This document shows positions 46,115 through 55,066 of a stretch of 64,000 nucleotides of DNA, piece after piece; the first letter of the stretch is position 1; every line of letters starts with the position of its first letter. The stretch spans positions 2,728,001-2,792,000 of the forward strand of contig NZ_CP035382.1 of assembly GCF_006874705.1 (NCBI RefSeq). The letters are read 5' to 3'. The stretch is from Leclercia adecarboxylata. GTDB taxonomy: Bacteria > Pseudomonadota > Gammaproteobacteria > Enterobacterales > Enterobacteriaceae. Below the pieces are notes generated by a model, which worked only from the letters and a program-made list of their open reading frames with translations, was not told where the DNA came from and did not search any database. The translations under genes and the position numbers were made by a program.

Positions 46115-47173
46115 ATGCGCAAGATAATCCATGTTGATATGGACTGTTTTTTTGCTGCGGTAGAGATGCGCGACAACCCGGCGCTGCGGGATATCCCCAT
46201 TGCCATTGGCGGCAGTCGTGTACAACGCGGGGTGATCAGCACCGCGAACTACCCGGCACGCAAGTTTGGCGTGCGCAGCGCCATGCCGACCGCGATGGCG
46301 TTAAAACTCTGCCCGCACCTGACCTTATTACCCGGACGTTTCGAGGCCTATAAAGAAGCGTCCCACCATATTCGCGAAATCTTCTCCCGCTATACCTCCC
46401 TGATTGAGCCTCTGTCGCTGGACGAAGCCTATCTGGACGTCACCGACAGCCTGCACTGCCACGGCTCCGCCACGTTGATGGCCCAGGAGATCCGTCAGAC
46501 GATTTTTGATGAACTGCAGCTCACCGCCTCGGCGGGCGTTGCGCCGGTGAAATTTCTCGCCAAAATCGCCTCGGATCTCAATAAGCCCAACGGCCAGTAT
46601 GTGATTACCCCTGATGAGGTGCTGGCATTTATCAAAACGCTGCCGCTGGGTAAGATCCCCGGCGTGGGTAAAGTCTCTGCGGCAAAGCTGGAGAGCATGG
46701 GGCTGCGCACCTGCGGGGATGTACAGAACAGCGATCTGGGGATGCTGCTAAAGCGTTTTGGTAAGTTTGGCCGGGTGTTGTGGGAGCGGAGTCAGGGCAT
46801 TGATGAACGCAACGTTAACAGCGAGCGGCTGCGTAAATCGGTGGGAGTGGAACGTACCCTGGCGGAGGATATCCATGACTGGGCAGATTGCGAAGCCATT
46901 ATCGTCGGGCAGCTTTATCCCGAGCTGGAGCGGCGGCTGGCTAAGGTCAAACCGGATCTGCTGATTGCCCGCCAGGGGGTAAAACTCAAGTTCAACGACT
47001 TTCAGCAAACCACCCAGGAGCACGTCTGGCCGCGGCTGAACAAAGACGATTTGATTGCGACAGCAAAGAAAGCCTGGGAAGAGCGTCGGGCAGGGCGGGG
47101 GGTACGGCTGGTGGGATTACACGTCACACTGCTGGATCCGCAGCTGGAGCGGCAGCTGGTGTTGGGGCTGTAA
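46115..47173 (+). CDS. dinB: DNA polymerase IV (Y-family)
   Basis: Error-prone translesion polymerase induced by DNA damage. 352 residues against 351 in E. coli. Catalytic carboxylates are in [12 protein letters not shown] near 6-17 and [11 protein letters not shown] near 100. The C-terminal end QLVLGL is the beta-clamp binding peptide. The second of two tandem ATGs gives the MRKIIHV N-terminus of E. coli. The yafNOP genes that follow dinB in K-12 are absent. Confidence 0.97.
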   Translation: MRKIIHVDMDCFFAAVEMRDNPALRDIPIAIGGSRVQRGVISTANYPARKFGVRSAMPTAMALKLCPHLTLLPGRFEAYKEASHHIREIFSRYTSLIEPLSLDEAYLDVTDSLHCHGSATLMAQEIRQTIFDELQLTASAGVAPVKFLAKIASDLNKPNGQYVITPDEVLAFIKTLPLGKIPGVGKVSAAKLESMGLRTCGDVQNSDLGMLLKRFGKFGRVLWERSQGIDERNVNSERLRKSVGVERTLAEDIHDWADCEAIIVGQLYPELERRLAKVKPDLLIARQGVKLKFNDFQQTTQEHVWPRLNKDDLIATAKKAWEERRAGRGVRLVGLHVTLLDPQLERQLVLGL

Positions 47174-47177
47174 AAAA

Positions 47178-47255
47178 GCCCGGTGGCGCTTACGCTTACC
47201 GGGCCTACAACGGGCGCGTAACCCGTAGGCCCGGCAAACGCAGTGCCGCCGGGCA
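47178..47255. repeat. REP pair (BIME) between dinB and pepD
   Basis: Two inverted REP-like units. The left is GCCCGGTGGCGC with TACCGGGCCTAC (47178-47208). The right, GTAGGCCCGGC to GCCGCCGGGC (47225-47254), is in the opposite orientation. They sit between convergent gene ends, the usual place for such elements. Confidence 0.85.
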
Positions 47256-47265
47256 ACATGGCTGA

Positions 47266-48723
47266 TTACTTCGCCGGAATCGCTTTCAGCAGTTCCGTCA
47301 GCAGGGTCCAGTAATGGCCCACACTTTCGATATGCACCTGCTCATCCGGAGAGTGAGGACCGGTAATGGTTGGCCCGATGGAAACCATGTCCATATCCGG
47401 GTACGGTTTCTTGAACAGACCGCACTCCAGACCCGCGTGGATCACCTGAATGTTCGGCGTGCTGTTGAACAGACGCTGATAGGTTTCACGCACCAGCGCC
47501 ATCACCGGTGAACTCGCATCTGGCTGCCAGCCCGGATAGCTGCCCTTGGCAACGGTCTTCGCGCCAGACAGGGTGCCCAGAGATTCCAGCATGCTCACCA
47601 CGTAATCTTTACCGCTGTCGATCAGGGAGCGGATCAGGCAGATGATCTCTGCGCTGTCGTCAGCCATGGTCACCACGCCGACGTTCAGGGAGGTTTCCAC
47701 CACGCCTTTCGCTACGTCTGAGTTGCGGATAACGCCGTTCGGGGTCGCATTCAGCAGCTGAACAAAGCGGTCGCGGGACTGTTCAGTCAGCGCGGCTTTA
47801 TCAGTGGTAACCGCTTCCAGCACCACGGTCAGGTTCTTCTCTTTCGCTTCCAGTTCGTTTTTCAGGATATCCAGGTAAACGGTGGAGAGCTTTTTCAGCG
47901 CATCGGCTTTGTCTGCGGCCACGGCCACGGTAGCGAAGGCTTCACGCGGGATCGCGTTACGCAGCGTACCGCCGTTGAAATCCACCAGACGCAGATCCAG
48001 CTCGGCAGCGTGACCGGCGAGGAAACGGGCCAGCAGCTTGTTGGCATTGCCTAACCCTAAATGAATGTCACCGCCGGAGTGGCCGCCTTTCAGCCCTTTC
48101 AGCGTCAGCTTGAAGGTCTGGAAGCCTGCCGGGATCGCTTCACGGGTCAGCGGCAGCGTGGAGATAAAGTCGATACCGCCCGCGCAACCCATATAGATTT
48201 CGCCTTCCTCTTCGGAATCGGTATTGATCAGGATATCCGCCTGCAGCCAGTTCGGTTGCAGACCAAAGGCGCCATCCATACCGGCTTCTTCGGTCATAGT
48301 CAGCAGCACTTCCAGCGGACCATGCTCAACGCGATCGTCTGCCAGCACCGCCAGCGCAGAGGCCATACCGATGCCGTTATCTGCACCCAGCGTGGTGCCA
48401 CGGGCTTTGATCCACTCGCCGTCGATGTACGGCTGAATCGGATCTTTGGTGAAGTCGTGAACGGTATCGTTGTTCTTCTGTGGAACCATGTCCAGGTGCG
48501 CCTGCAGCACAACCGGTTTACGGTTTTCCATCCCGGCGGTGGCAGGTTTACGGATCAGAATGTTGCCAACCTGGTCGCGCTCGGCGTGCAGCCCTTTTTC
48601 CTTCGCCCAGCCCATGATGTGTTCGGCAAGCTGTTCTTCGTGATAAGACGGGTGAGGAATGGAGCAGATTTTGGCAAAAATATCCCACAGCGGTTGTGGC
48701 GATAACTGAGACAGTTCAGACAC
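47266..48723 (-). CDS. pepD: Aminoacyl-histidine dipeptidase (peptidase D)
   Basis: Broad-specificity cytosolic dipeptidase of the M20 family with two zinc ions. Metal ligands are in LQAHLDMVPQ, LGADNGIGMA, TEEAGMDG, NTDSEEEG and the C-terminal VIHAGLECG. The start is GTG at 48723 behind AAGGAGAC, giving 485 residues as in E. coli. The open frame continues upstream to 48888 without homologous sequence. Confidence 0.97.
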   Translation of the reverse strand: MSELSQLSPQPLWDIFAKICSIPHPSYHEEQLAEHIMGWAKEKGLHAERDQVGNILIRKPATAGMENRKPVVLQAHLDMVPQKNNDTVHDFTKDPIQPYIDGEWIKARGTTLGADNGIGMASALAVLADDRVEHGPLEVLLTMTEEAGMDGAFGLQPNWLQADILINTDSEEEGEIYMGCAGGIDFISTLPLTREAIPAGFQTFKLTLKGLKGGHSGGDIHLGLGNANKLLARFLAGHAAELDLRLVDFNGGTLRNAIPREAFATVAVAADKADALKKLSTVYLDILKNELEAKEKNLTVVLEAVTTDKAALTEQSRDRFVQLLNATPNGVIRNSDVAKGVVETSLNVGVVTMADDSAEIICLIRSLIDSGKDYVVSMLESLGTLSGAKTVAKGSYPGWQPDASSPVMALVRETYQRLFNSTPNIQVIHAGLECGLFKKPYPDMDMVSIGPTITGPHSPDEQVHIESVGHYWTLLTELLKAIPAK

Positions 48724-48983
48724 AGTAAGTCTCCTTGTCGATGGCCGGCAGACAATGTTGCAGGTCACGGGGTTAGCAGGTTTAGAGTTACCACAAGTCA
48801 GACTTGCGAGGTGGGTTTGAGAATACCACTTTCTCTGGCGGCTGGTAGGGGTAAGCAAGTAAAAACTCCGGGCGGAACCGCTTAGCACTGGTTTTTAGTG
48901 CTTCAGATCTCTATAATCTCGCGCAACCATTTTCCCCCTCGAACACTTTTTAAGCCGTATATAAACAGGCTGGGACAATTCAC
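48724..48983. other. pepD-gpt divergent promoter region
   Basis: 260 gene-free bases between divergent pepD and gpt. It presumably holds both promoters; I see no operator I can name with confidence. Confidence 0.5.
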
Positions 48984-49442
48984 ATGAGCGAAAAATACAT
49001 CGTCACCTGGGACATGTTGCAGATTCATGCACGTAAACTGGCTGCGCGCCTGATGCCATCTGAACAGTGGAAAGGCATCATCGCTGTTAGCCGCGGTGGC
49101 CTGGTACCGGGGGCATTGCTGGCACGTGAGCTGGGTATTCGCCATGTCGATACCGTGTGCATCTCCAGCTACGACCACGACAACCAGCGTGAGCTGAAAG
49201 TGCTGAAACGCGCCGAAGGCGATGGTGAAGGCTTCATCGTGATTGACGATCTGGTTGATACCGGCGGTACGGCAGTAGCCATCCGTGAAATGTATCCAAA
49301 AGCGCATTTCGTGACTATCTTCGCTAAGCCGGCTGGTCAGCCGCTGGTTGACGATTATGTCATTGATATCCCGCAGGATACCTGGATCGAACAGCCATGG
49401 GATATGGGCGTAGTATTCGTCCCACCTATTTCAGGCCGCTAA
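48984..49442 (+). CDS. gpt: Xanthine-guanine phosphoribosyltransferase
   Basis: Purine salvage enzyme making XMP and GMP from xanthine and guanine with PRPP. 152 residues, the E. coli length. The PRPP-binding motif is [14 protein letters not shown] near 84-97, with SRGGLVPG near 36. Confidence 0.98.
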   Translation: MSEKYIVTWDMLQIHARKLAARLMPSEQWKGIIAVSRGGLVPGALLARELGIRHVDTVCISSYDHDNQRELKVLKRAEGDGEGFIVIDDLVDTGGTAVAIREMYPKAHFVTIFAKPAGQPLVDDYVIDIPQDTWIEQPWDMGVVFVPPISGR

Positions 49443-49455
49443 TCCATACATTTTT

Positions 49456-49485
49456 AACGCCCGGTGATGCCGGGCGTTATTTTTT
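49456..49485 (+). terminator. Terminator after gpt
   Basis: The stem AACGCCCGG / CCGGGCGTT with a 5-base loop is followed by ATTTTTT. Confidence 0.9.
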
Positions 49486-49540
49486 CGCCTTTGTCGCGTT
49501 ACAATGATGCCCTCTGACGTATCTTAAGAGGCAGCGCGCA

Positions 49541-50785
49541 ATGTCCCAGGCGAATCTCAGCGAAATTCTCTTCAAGCCCAAATTCAAACATCCGGAAACT
49601 TCGACGCTGGTTCGTCGCTTTAACAGTGGCGTACAACCGTCAGTGCAATCGGCGCTGGATGGCAAAAACATCCCGCACTGGTACCGCATGGTTAACCGTC
49701 TGATGTGGATCTGGCGCGGCATCGATCCCCGTGAAATTCTGGACGTGCAGGCGCGTATCGTGATGAGCCAGGCCGAACGTACCGATGAGGATCTGTACGA
49801 CACGGTGGTGGGCTATCGCGGCGGCAACTGGATCTACGAATGGGCAAAACAGGCGATGATCTGGCAGCAAAAGGCGAGCCAGGAAGACGATCCCCTGTTG
49901 AGCGGCAAACACTGGCTGCATGCCTGTAACCTTTACAGCATCGCGGCTTATCCGCACCTGAAAGGCGACGAACTGGCGGAACAGGCACAGGCCCTGGCAA
50001 ACCGTGCCTACCAGGAAGCAGCCCAGCATCTGCCGGGCCAGATGCGCGAACTCACCTTTACCGTTCCCGGCGGCCCTGCGGTGACCGGCTTCCTGCATCT
50101 GCCGGCGGGCGATGGCCCCTTCCCGACGGTGATGATGTGCGGTGGCCTCGACTCGCTGCAAACCGATTACTACAGCCTGTATGAGCGTTACTTAGCCCCG
50201 AAAGGGCTGGCGATGCTGACCCTCGACATGCCGTCGATTGGCTTCTCGTCCAAATGGAAGCTGACCCAGGATTCCAGCCTGCTCCACCAGCACGCCCTGA
50301 AAGCGCTGGAACAGAATCCGTGGGTGGATCACACCCGGGTGGCGGCGTTTGGCTTCCGCTTTGGCGCTAACGTCGCCGTGCGTCTGGCCTATCTGGAATC
50401 TTCACGCCTGAAAGCGGTGGCCTGTCTCGGGCCGGTGGTGCATGCGCTGTTAAGCGAGCCTGCGCGCCAGGGCAGCGTGCCGGAAATGTACCTCGACGTG
50501 CTGGCCAGCAGCCTGGGCATGCATGATGCGTCCGACGAGGCGCTGCGCGTGGAGCTTAATCGCTACTCGCTGAAAACCCAGGGATTGCTGGGCCGCCGGT
50601 GTCCGACGCCGATGCTCTCTGGCTTCTGGAAAAACGATCCCTTCAGCCCGGAAGAGGAGTCCCGCTTAATCACCTCGTCATCTGTCGATGGCAAGCTGCT
50701 GGAGGTGCCATTCACCCCGGTGTATCAGAATTTTGACAAGGCATTGCAGCAGATTACGCGTTGGATCCATCAGAGATTGTGTTAA
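49541..50785 (+). CDS. frsA: Esterase FrsA (fermentation-respiration switch protein)
   Basis: 414 residues with an alpha/beta-hydrolase fold ([20 protein letters not shown] near 205; [19 protein letters not shown] near 270). E. coli FrsA was reported to bind unphosphorylated EIIA-Glc and to affect the balance of respiration and fermentation. The GxSxG nucleophile elbow reads GFRFG here, which is also unusual in E. coli FrsA. crl follows after 57 bases. Confidence 0.94.
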   Translation: MSQANLSEILFKPKFKHPETSTLVRRFNSGVQPSVQSALDGKNIPHWYRMVNRLMWIWRGIDPREILDVQARIVMSQAERTDEDLYDTVVGYRGGNWIYEWAKQAMIWQQKASQEDDPLLSGKHWLHACNLYSIAAYPHLKGDELAEQAQALANRAYQEAAQHLPGQMRELTFTVPGGPAVTGFLHLPAGDGPFPTVMMCGGLDSLQTDYYSLYERYLAPKGLAMLTLDMPSIGFSSKWKLTQDSSLLHQHALKALEQNPWVDHTRVAAFGFRFGANVAVRLAYLESSRLKAVACLGPVVHALLSEPARQGSVPEMYLDVLASSLGMHDASDEALRVELNRYSLKTQGLLGRRCPTPMLSGFWKNDPFSPEEESRLITSSSVDGKLLEVPFTPVYQNFDKALQQITRWIHQRLC

Positions 50786-50842
50786 GAGATTGCTAATTTC
50801 TTAAGGTTTGGTACAACAGTGGCTTCATAAAAGGAGATCGCA

Positions 50843-51244
50843 ATGACGTTACCGAGTGGACATCCGAAAAGTAGAATGATCAAGAAGTTTATGGCTCTTG
50901 GCCCCTACATCCGCGAAGAGCAGTGCGAAGAGAATCGCTTTTTTTTCGACTGCCTGGCCGTGTGCGTTAACGTAAAGCCAGCGCCGGAAAAGCGCGAATT
51001 CTGGGGATGGTGGATGGAAATGGAAGCCGAAGCGTCACGCTTCACCTATAACTACCAGTTTGGCCTGTTCAATAAAGAGGGCCACTGGCAGGCGATGGCG
51101 ATTAAAGATCCTGAAGTGGTTCAGCGCCTGGAGCATACCCTGCGTGAATTCCACGAGAAAGCCCGCACGCTGCTGGCGACGTTCGATCTGAAACTCGAGC
51201 CTGCTGATGATTTCACCAACGAGCCGGTGAAGCTGACTGCTTAA
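50843..51244 (+). CDS. crl: Sigma-S binding activator Crl
   Basis: Binds RpoS and helps it assemble with core RNA polymerase, raising curli and other stationary-phase expression. 133 residues, with conserved [11 protein letters not shown] near 35, [11 protein letters not shown] near 53 and the [11 protein letters not shown] region. AAGGAGAT precedes the ATG. Confidence 0.97.
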   Translation: MTLPSGHPKSRMIKKFMALGPYIREEQCEENRFFFDCLAVCVNVKPAPEKREFWGWWMEMEAEASRFTYNYQFGLFNKEGHWQAMAIKDPEVVQRLEHTLREFHEKARTLLATFDLKLEPADDFTNEPVKLTA

Positions 51245-51267
51245 CGTCCGACGCGAAAACAGACAAT

Positions 51268-51300
51268 AAAAAAACCCGGCCATACAGCGCCGGGTTTTTT
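51268..51300. terminator. Bidirectional terminator between crl and phoE
   Basis: The stem ACCCGGC / GCCGGGT is flanked by A and T runs and serves both convergent genes. Confidence 0.92.
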
Positions 51301-51311
51301 ATTTCGCTAAA

Positions 51312-52370
51312 TCAGAACTGGTAGGTCATACCCAGGGCAACGATATCATCGCTGCTCACGCCCAGTTTATTATCGTCATCAATCTGGTTGATTTTATAAT
51401 CAACAAACGCGGACATATTTTTGTTGAAATAGTAAGTCGCGCCGACGTCGATATATTTCACGATATCTTCATCACCGATGCCTTCAATATCCTTGCCTTT
51501 AGACTGGACATAACCCAGGGACGGGCGCAGACCAAAATCAAACTGATATTGCGCAACCGCTTCGAAGTTCTGTGCTTTATTGGCGAAGCCACCGGAGATT
51601 GGCGTCATATTACGCGTTTCGGTATACATGGTCGCCAGGTAAATGTTGTTTGCGTCATATTTCAGACCGGTGCCCCAGGCTTCAGCTTTTTCACCTTCGC
51701 CACGTGCCAGCAGGTTCTGAGCATTGGTGCGGTCAGAGTTGGTGTAAGCGCCGCTGATGGCGAAATCGCTGCCGCCGAAATCATAGGTCAGAGCGGTACC
51801 GAAACCGTCACCGTTCTGTTTCTTCGCTTCACGTCCTTCGTTTTTACCCTGATATTGCAGGGTCAGGTCCAGACCGTCGATGGCGCCGAAGAAGTCGGTA
51901 TTACGGTAGGTTGCCAGGCCGCTGGCGCGTTTGGTCATGAAGTTGTCGGTCTGCGCGGAAGAGTCACCGCCGAATTCCGGGAACATGTCGGTCCAGGCTT
52001 CAACGTCGTACAGGGCACCGAGGTTACGACCGTAGTCGAATGAACCGAAGTCCTTCAGCTTAATACCGGCAAAGGCCAGACGGGTTTTCTGGGAAGAGTC
52101 GCTTTCGGTTTTATTGCCGGAGAATTCAGCTTCCCAACGGCCATAGCCGGTCAGCTGTTCATTGATTTGAGTTTCGCCTTTAAAGCCGAAACGCACATAA
52201 GTCTGGTCACCATCTTTGGCATCATCATCGCTGAGATAATGCATGGCTTTCACTTTACCGTACACGTCCAGTTTATTGCCGTTTTTATTAAATACTTCGG
52301 CTGCCTGTACAGATGAAGTTGCTACAACGCCCATGACCACTAATGCCAGAGTACTCTTTTTCATTTTCAA
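51312..52370 (-). CDS. phoE: Outer-membrane phosphoporin PhoE
   Basis: General trimeric porin favouring anions, induced by phosphate starvation. 352 residues. The signal peptide ends at [11 protein letters not shown] after residue 23. The 16-strand barrel ends in the C-terminal aromatic signature ALGMTYQF needed for BAM assembly. PhoE rather than OmpC/OmpF is indicated by position between crl and proB and by the Pho box upstream. Confidence 0.95.
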   Translation of the reverse strand: MKMKKSTLALVVMGVVATSSVQAAEVFNKNGNKLDVYGKVKAMHYLSDDDAKDGDQTYVRFGFKGETQINEQLTGYGRWEAEFSGNKTESDSSQKTRLAFAGIKLKDFGSFDYGRNLGALYDVEAWTDMFPEFGGDSSAQTDNFMTKRASGLATYRNTDFFGAIDGLDLTLQYQGKNEGREAKKQNGDGFGTALTYDFGGSDFAISGAYTNSDRTNAQNLLARGEGEKAEAWGTGLKYDANNIYLATMYTETRNMTPISGGFANKAQNFEAVAQYQFDFGLRPSLGYVQSKGKDIEGIGDEDIVKYIDVGATYYFNKNMSAFVDYKINQIDDDNKLGVSSDDIVALGMTYQF

Positions 52371-52668
52371 TCCTGGTTTCTTATAAACGCGCTAATATTC
52401 GCTGAACAGTAAGCTCATGCTTTTGTTCCGTGAAAAAACAGGAAGGGTTTTAACTTTCTGAAATGAACGTTTTATGACAATTCCAGAATAAGTTTAAAAA
52501 AGGGTATTTTTTTATTTCAGTAATAAAAGTGTCAAAGTTTGCCGCTACGCTTCCTGATCCCGCGCAACAAAGTCGTAGCCTGTGTGTTAAGGCGGTTGGC
52601 AACGGGCCCCAGTCCTGATAAAAAGTCTGATTGATATCATTTCCCTTATTGTTAAACGGCAGAGAATC
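52371..52668. other. phoE-proB divergent region
   Basis: 298 gene-free bases containing the phoE promoter region with its Pho box near 52.47 kb and an A/T-rich stretch. The proB-proximal part presumably contains the proBA promoter; no further site stands out. Confidence 0.5.
52461..52480 (-). promoter_or_regulatory. Pho box (PhoB site) upstream of phoE
   Basis: On the reverse strand TTGTCATAAAACGTTCATTT resembles the CTGTCATAAA-N-CTGTCAT tandem PhoB repeat, the first half very well. It lies about 90 bases before phoE. Confidence 0.75.
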
Positions 52669-53772
52669 ATGAGTGACAGCCAGACGCTGGTGGTAAAACT
52701 CGGTACCAGTGTGTTAACAGGCGGATCGCGCCGCCTTAATCGCGCCCACATTGTCGAACTGGTGCGCCAGTGCGCACAGCTGCATGCCGCAGGGCACCGT
52801 ATTGTGATTGTGACCTCCGGGGCGATTGCCGCCGGACGTGAGCACCTGGGTTACCCCGAACTCCCCGCCACTATTGCCTCCAAGCAGCTGCTGGCGGCCG
52901 TGGGTCAGAGCCGCCTGATTCAGCTCTGGGAACAGCTGTTCTCTATCTATGGCATACACGTCGGGCAGATGCTGCTGACCCGTGCCGATATGGAAGACCG
53001 CGAGCGTTTCCTGAACGCCCGCGATACCCTGCGCGCGCTTCTGGATAACAATATCGTTCCGGTCATTAACGAAAACGATGCGGTCGCTACCGCAGAAATC
53101 AAAGTAGGTGACAACGATAACCTCTCGGCGCTGGCGGCGATCCTGGCGGGCGCAGATAAGCTGCTGCTGCTTACCGATCAACAGGGGCTGTTCACCGCTG
53201 ACCCGCGCACCAACCCGCAGGCTGAGCTGATCACCGACGTGAAAGGCATCGACGATGCGCTGCGCGCCATTGCCGGCGACAGCGTGTCGGGCCTCGGCAC
53301 TGGCGGCATGGGCACCAAACTGCAGGCCGCCGACGTGGCGTGCCGGGCGGGTATCGACACCATCATCGCCGCCGGCAGCCGTCCGGGCGTGATTGGCGAT
53401 GTGATGGAAGGCATTTCTGTTGGAACCCGTTTCCACGCCGAAGCCACTCCGCTGGAAAACCGCAAACGCTGGATTTTTGGCGCGCCGCCTGCAGGTGAGA
53501 TCACCGTGGATGAAGGTGCCACTGCCGCGATTCTGGAACGAGGCAGCTCATTGCTTCCAAAAGGAATTAAAAACGTGACAGGCAACTTCTCCCGTGGTGA
53601 AGTGATCCGTATCTGTAATCTGGAAGGGCGCGATATTGCCCACGGCGTCTGCCGCTACAACAGCGACGCGCTGCGCCGTATTGCAGGCCACCATTCACAG
53701 CAGATCGATGCCATTCTTGGCTATGAGTATGGCCCGGTTGCTGTCCATCGCGACGATATGATCACCCGTTAA
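52669..53772 (+). CDS. proB: Glutamate 5-kinase
   Basis: Phosphorylates glutamate in the first step of proline synthesis and is feedback-inhibited by proline. 367 residues as in E. coli. The amino-acid-kinase domain shows [12 protein letters not shown] near 8-19 and [21 protein letters not shown] near 134. A C-terminal PUA domain covers about 275-360. proA follows after 10 bases. Confidence 0.98.
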   Translation: MSDSQTLVVKLGTSVLTGGSRRLNRAHIVELVRQCAQLHAAGHRIVIVTSGAIAAGREHLGYPELPATIASKQLLAAVGQSRLIQLWEQLFSIYGIHVGQMLLTRADMEDRERFLNARDTLRALLDNNIVPVINENDAVATAEIKVGDNDNLSALAAILAGADKLLLLTDQQGLFTADPRTNPQAELITDVKGIDDALRAIAGDSVSGLGTGGMGTKLQAADVACRAGIDTIIAAGSRPGVIGDVMEGISVGTRFHAEATPLENRKRWIFGAPPAGEITVDEGATAAILERGSSLLPKGIKNVTGNFSRGEVIRICNLEGRDIAHGVCRYNSDALRRIAGHHSQQIDAILGYEYGPVAVHRDDMITR

Positions 53773-53782
53773 GGAGCAGGAC

Positions 53783-55036
53783 ATGCTGGAACAAATGGGC
53801 GCCGCTGCCAAAGCCGCCTCGTACAAACTGGCGCTCCTTTCCAGCCGCGAGAAAAACCGCGTGCTGGAAAAAATCGCAGAGTTTCTGGAAGCCCAGTCAC
53901 ACGAGATCCTGCTCGCCAATGAGCAGGATTTATTAGAAGCCCGCCGCAACGGCCTGAGCGAGGCGATGCTCGATCGCCTGGCTTTAAACCCCGCGCGCCT
54001 GAAAAGCATTGCCGACGACGTGCGTCAGGTATGCAGCCTGGCCGATCCGGTCGGGCAGGTGATTGACGGCGGACTGCTGGACAGCGGCCTGCGCATTGAA
54101 CGTCGCCGCGTGCCGCTAGGCGTGATCGGTGTGATCTACGAAGCGCGCCCGAACGTGACTCTTGATGTCGCCTCCCTGTGCCTGAAAACCGGCAACGCCG
54201 CTATCCTGCGCGGCGGGAAAGAGACCTGGCGCACCAACGCCGCAACGGTAAAAGTGATCCAGCAGGCGCTGGAAGAGTGCGGCCTGCCCGCCGGTGCGGT
54301 GCAGGCGATTGAAAGCCCGGATCGTGCCCTGGTCAACGAGATGCTGCGGATGGACAAATACATCGACATGCTGATCCCGCGTGGCGGGGCAGGGCTGCAC
54401 AAGCTGTGCCGCGAGCAGTCGACGATCCCGGTGATCACCGGCGGTATTGGGGTGTGCCATATCTTTGTCGATGACACGGCCGAGTTTGAACCGGCCCTGA
54501 AGATCATCGTCAACGCCAAAACCCAGCGCCCGAGTACCTGTAACACGGTGGAGACGCTGCTGGTGCATCAGAATATCGCCGATCGCTTCCTGCCAGCCTT
54601 AAGCCAGCAGATGGCGCAAAGCGGCGTCACCCTGCACGCCGATATCAATGCGCTGACCCCGCTGCAAGCGGGCCCGGCGAAGGTTGAGGAAGTGAAAGCA
54701 GAGCAGTACGACGACGAGTTCCTGTCGCTGGATCTGAACGTGAAGGTGGTTGCCGATCTGGACGATGCCATCGCCCATATTCGCGCCCACGGCACCCAGC
54801 ACTCGGATGCGATCCTCACCCGCACCCTGAGCAACGCCAACCGTTTTGTGAACGAAGTGGACTCTTCAGCCGTTTACGTAAACGCCTCCACCCGCTTTAC
54901 CGACGGCGGCCAGTTTGGCCTCGGGGCTGAAGTCGCGGTCAGCACCCAGAAGCTGCACGCGCGCGGCCCAATGGGGCTGGAAGCGCTGACCACCTACAAG
55001 TGGGTCGGCTTCGGTGACGATACCATTCGGGCGTAA
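53783..55036 (+). CDS. proA: Gamma-glutamyl phosphate reductase
   Basis: NADPH-dependent reduction of glutamyl-5-phosphate to glutamate semialdehyde, the second step of proline synthesis. 417 residues, E. coli length. The catalytic Cys is in [12 protein letters not shown] near 255. Forms the proBA operon. A GC-rich stem (55043-55066) follows but lacks a T-tract. Confidence 0.98.
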   Translation: MLEQMGAAAKAASYKLALLSSREKNRVLEKIAEFLEAQSHEILLANEQDLLEARRNGLSEAMLDRLALNPARLKSIADDVRQVCSLADPVGQVIDGGLLDSGLRIERRRVPLGVIGVIYEARPNVTLDVASLCLKTGNAAILRGGKETWRTNAATVKVIQQALEECGLPAGAVQAIESPDRALVNEMLRMDKYIDMLIPRGGAGLHKLCREQSTIPVITGGIGVCHIFVDDTAEFEPALKIIVNAKTQRPSTCNTVETLLVHQNIADRFLPALSQQMAQSGVTLHADINALTPLQAGPAKVEEVKAEQYDDEFLSLDLNVKVVADLDDAIAHIRAHGTQHSDAILTRTLSNANRFVNEVDSSAVYVNASTRFTDGGQFGLGAEVAVSTQKLHARGPMGLEALTTYKWVGFGDDTIRA

Positions 55037-55066
55037 TCTCCACGCGGGCGGCCTCTGCTGCCCGCG

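Noticed and set aside
55043..55066. GC-rich stem after proA
   Set aside because: There is no T-tract; it could be any hairpin in GC-rich DNA.
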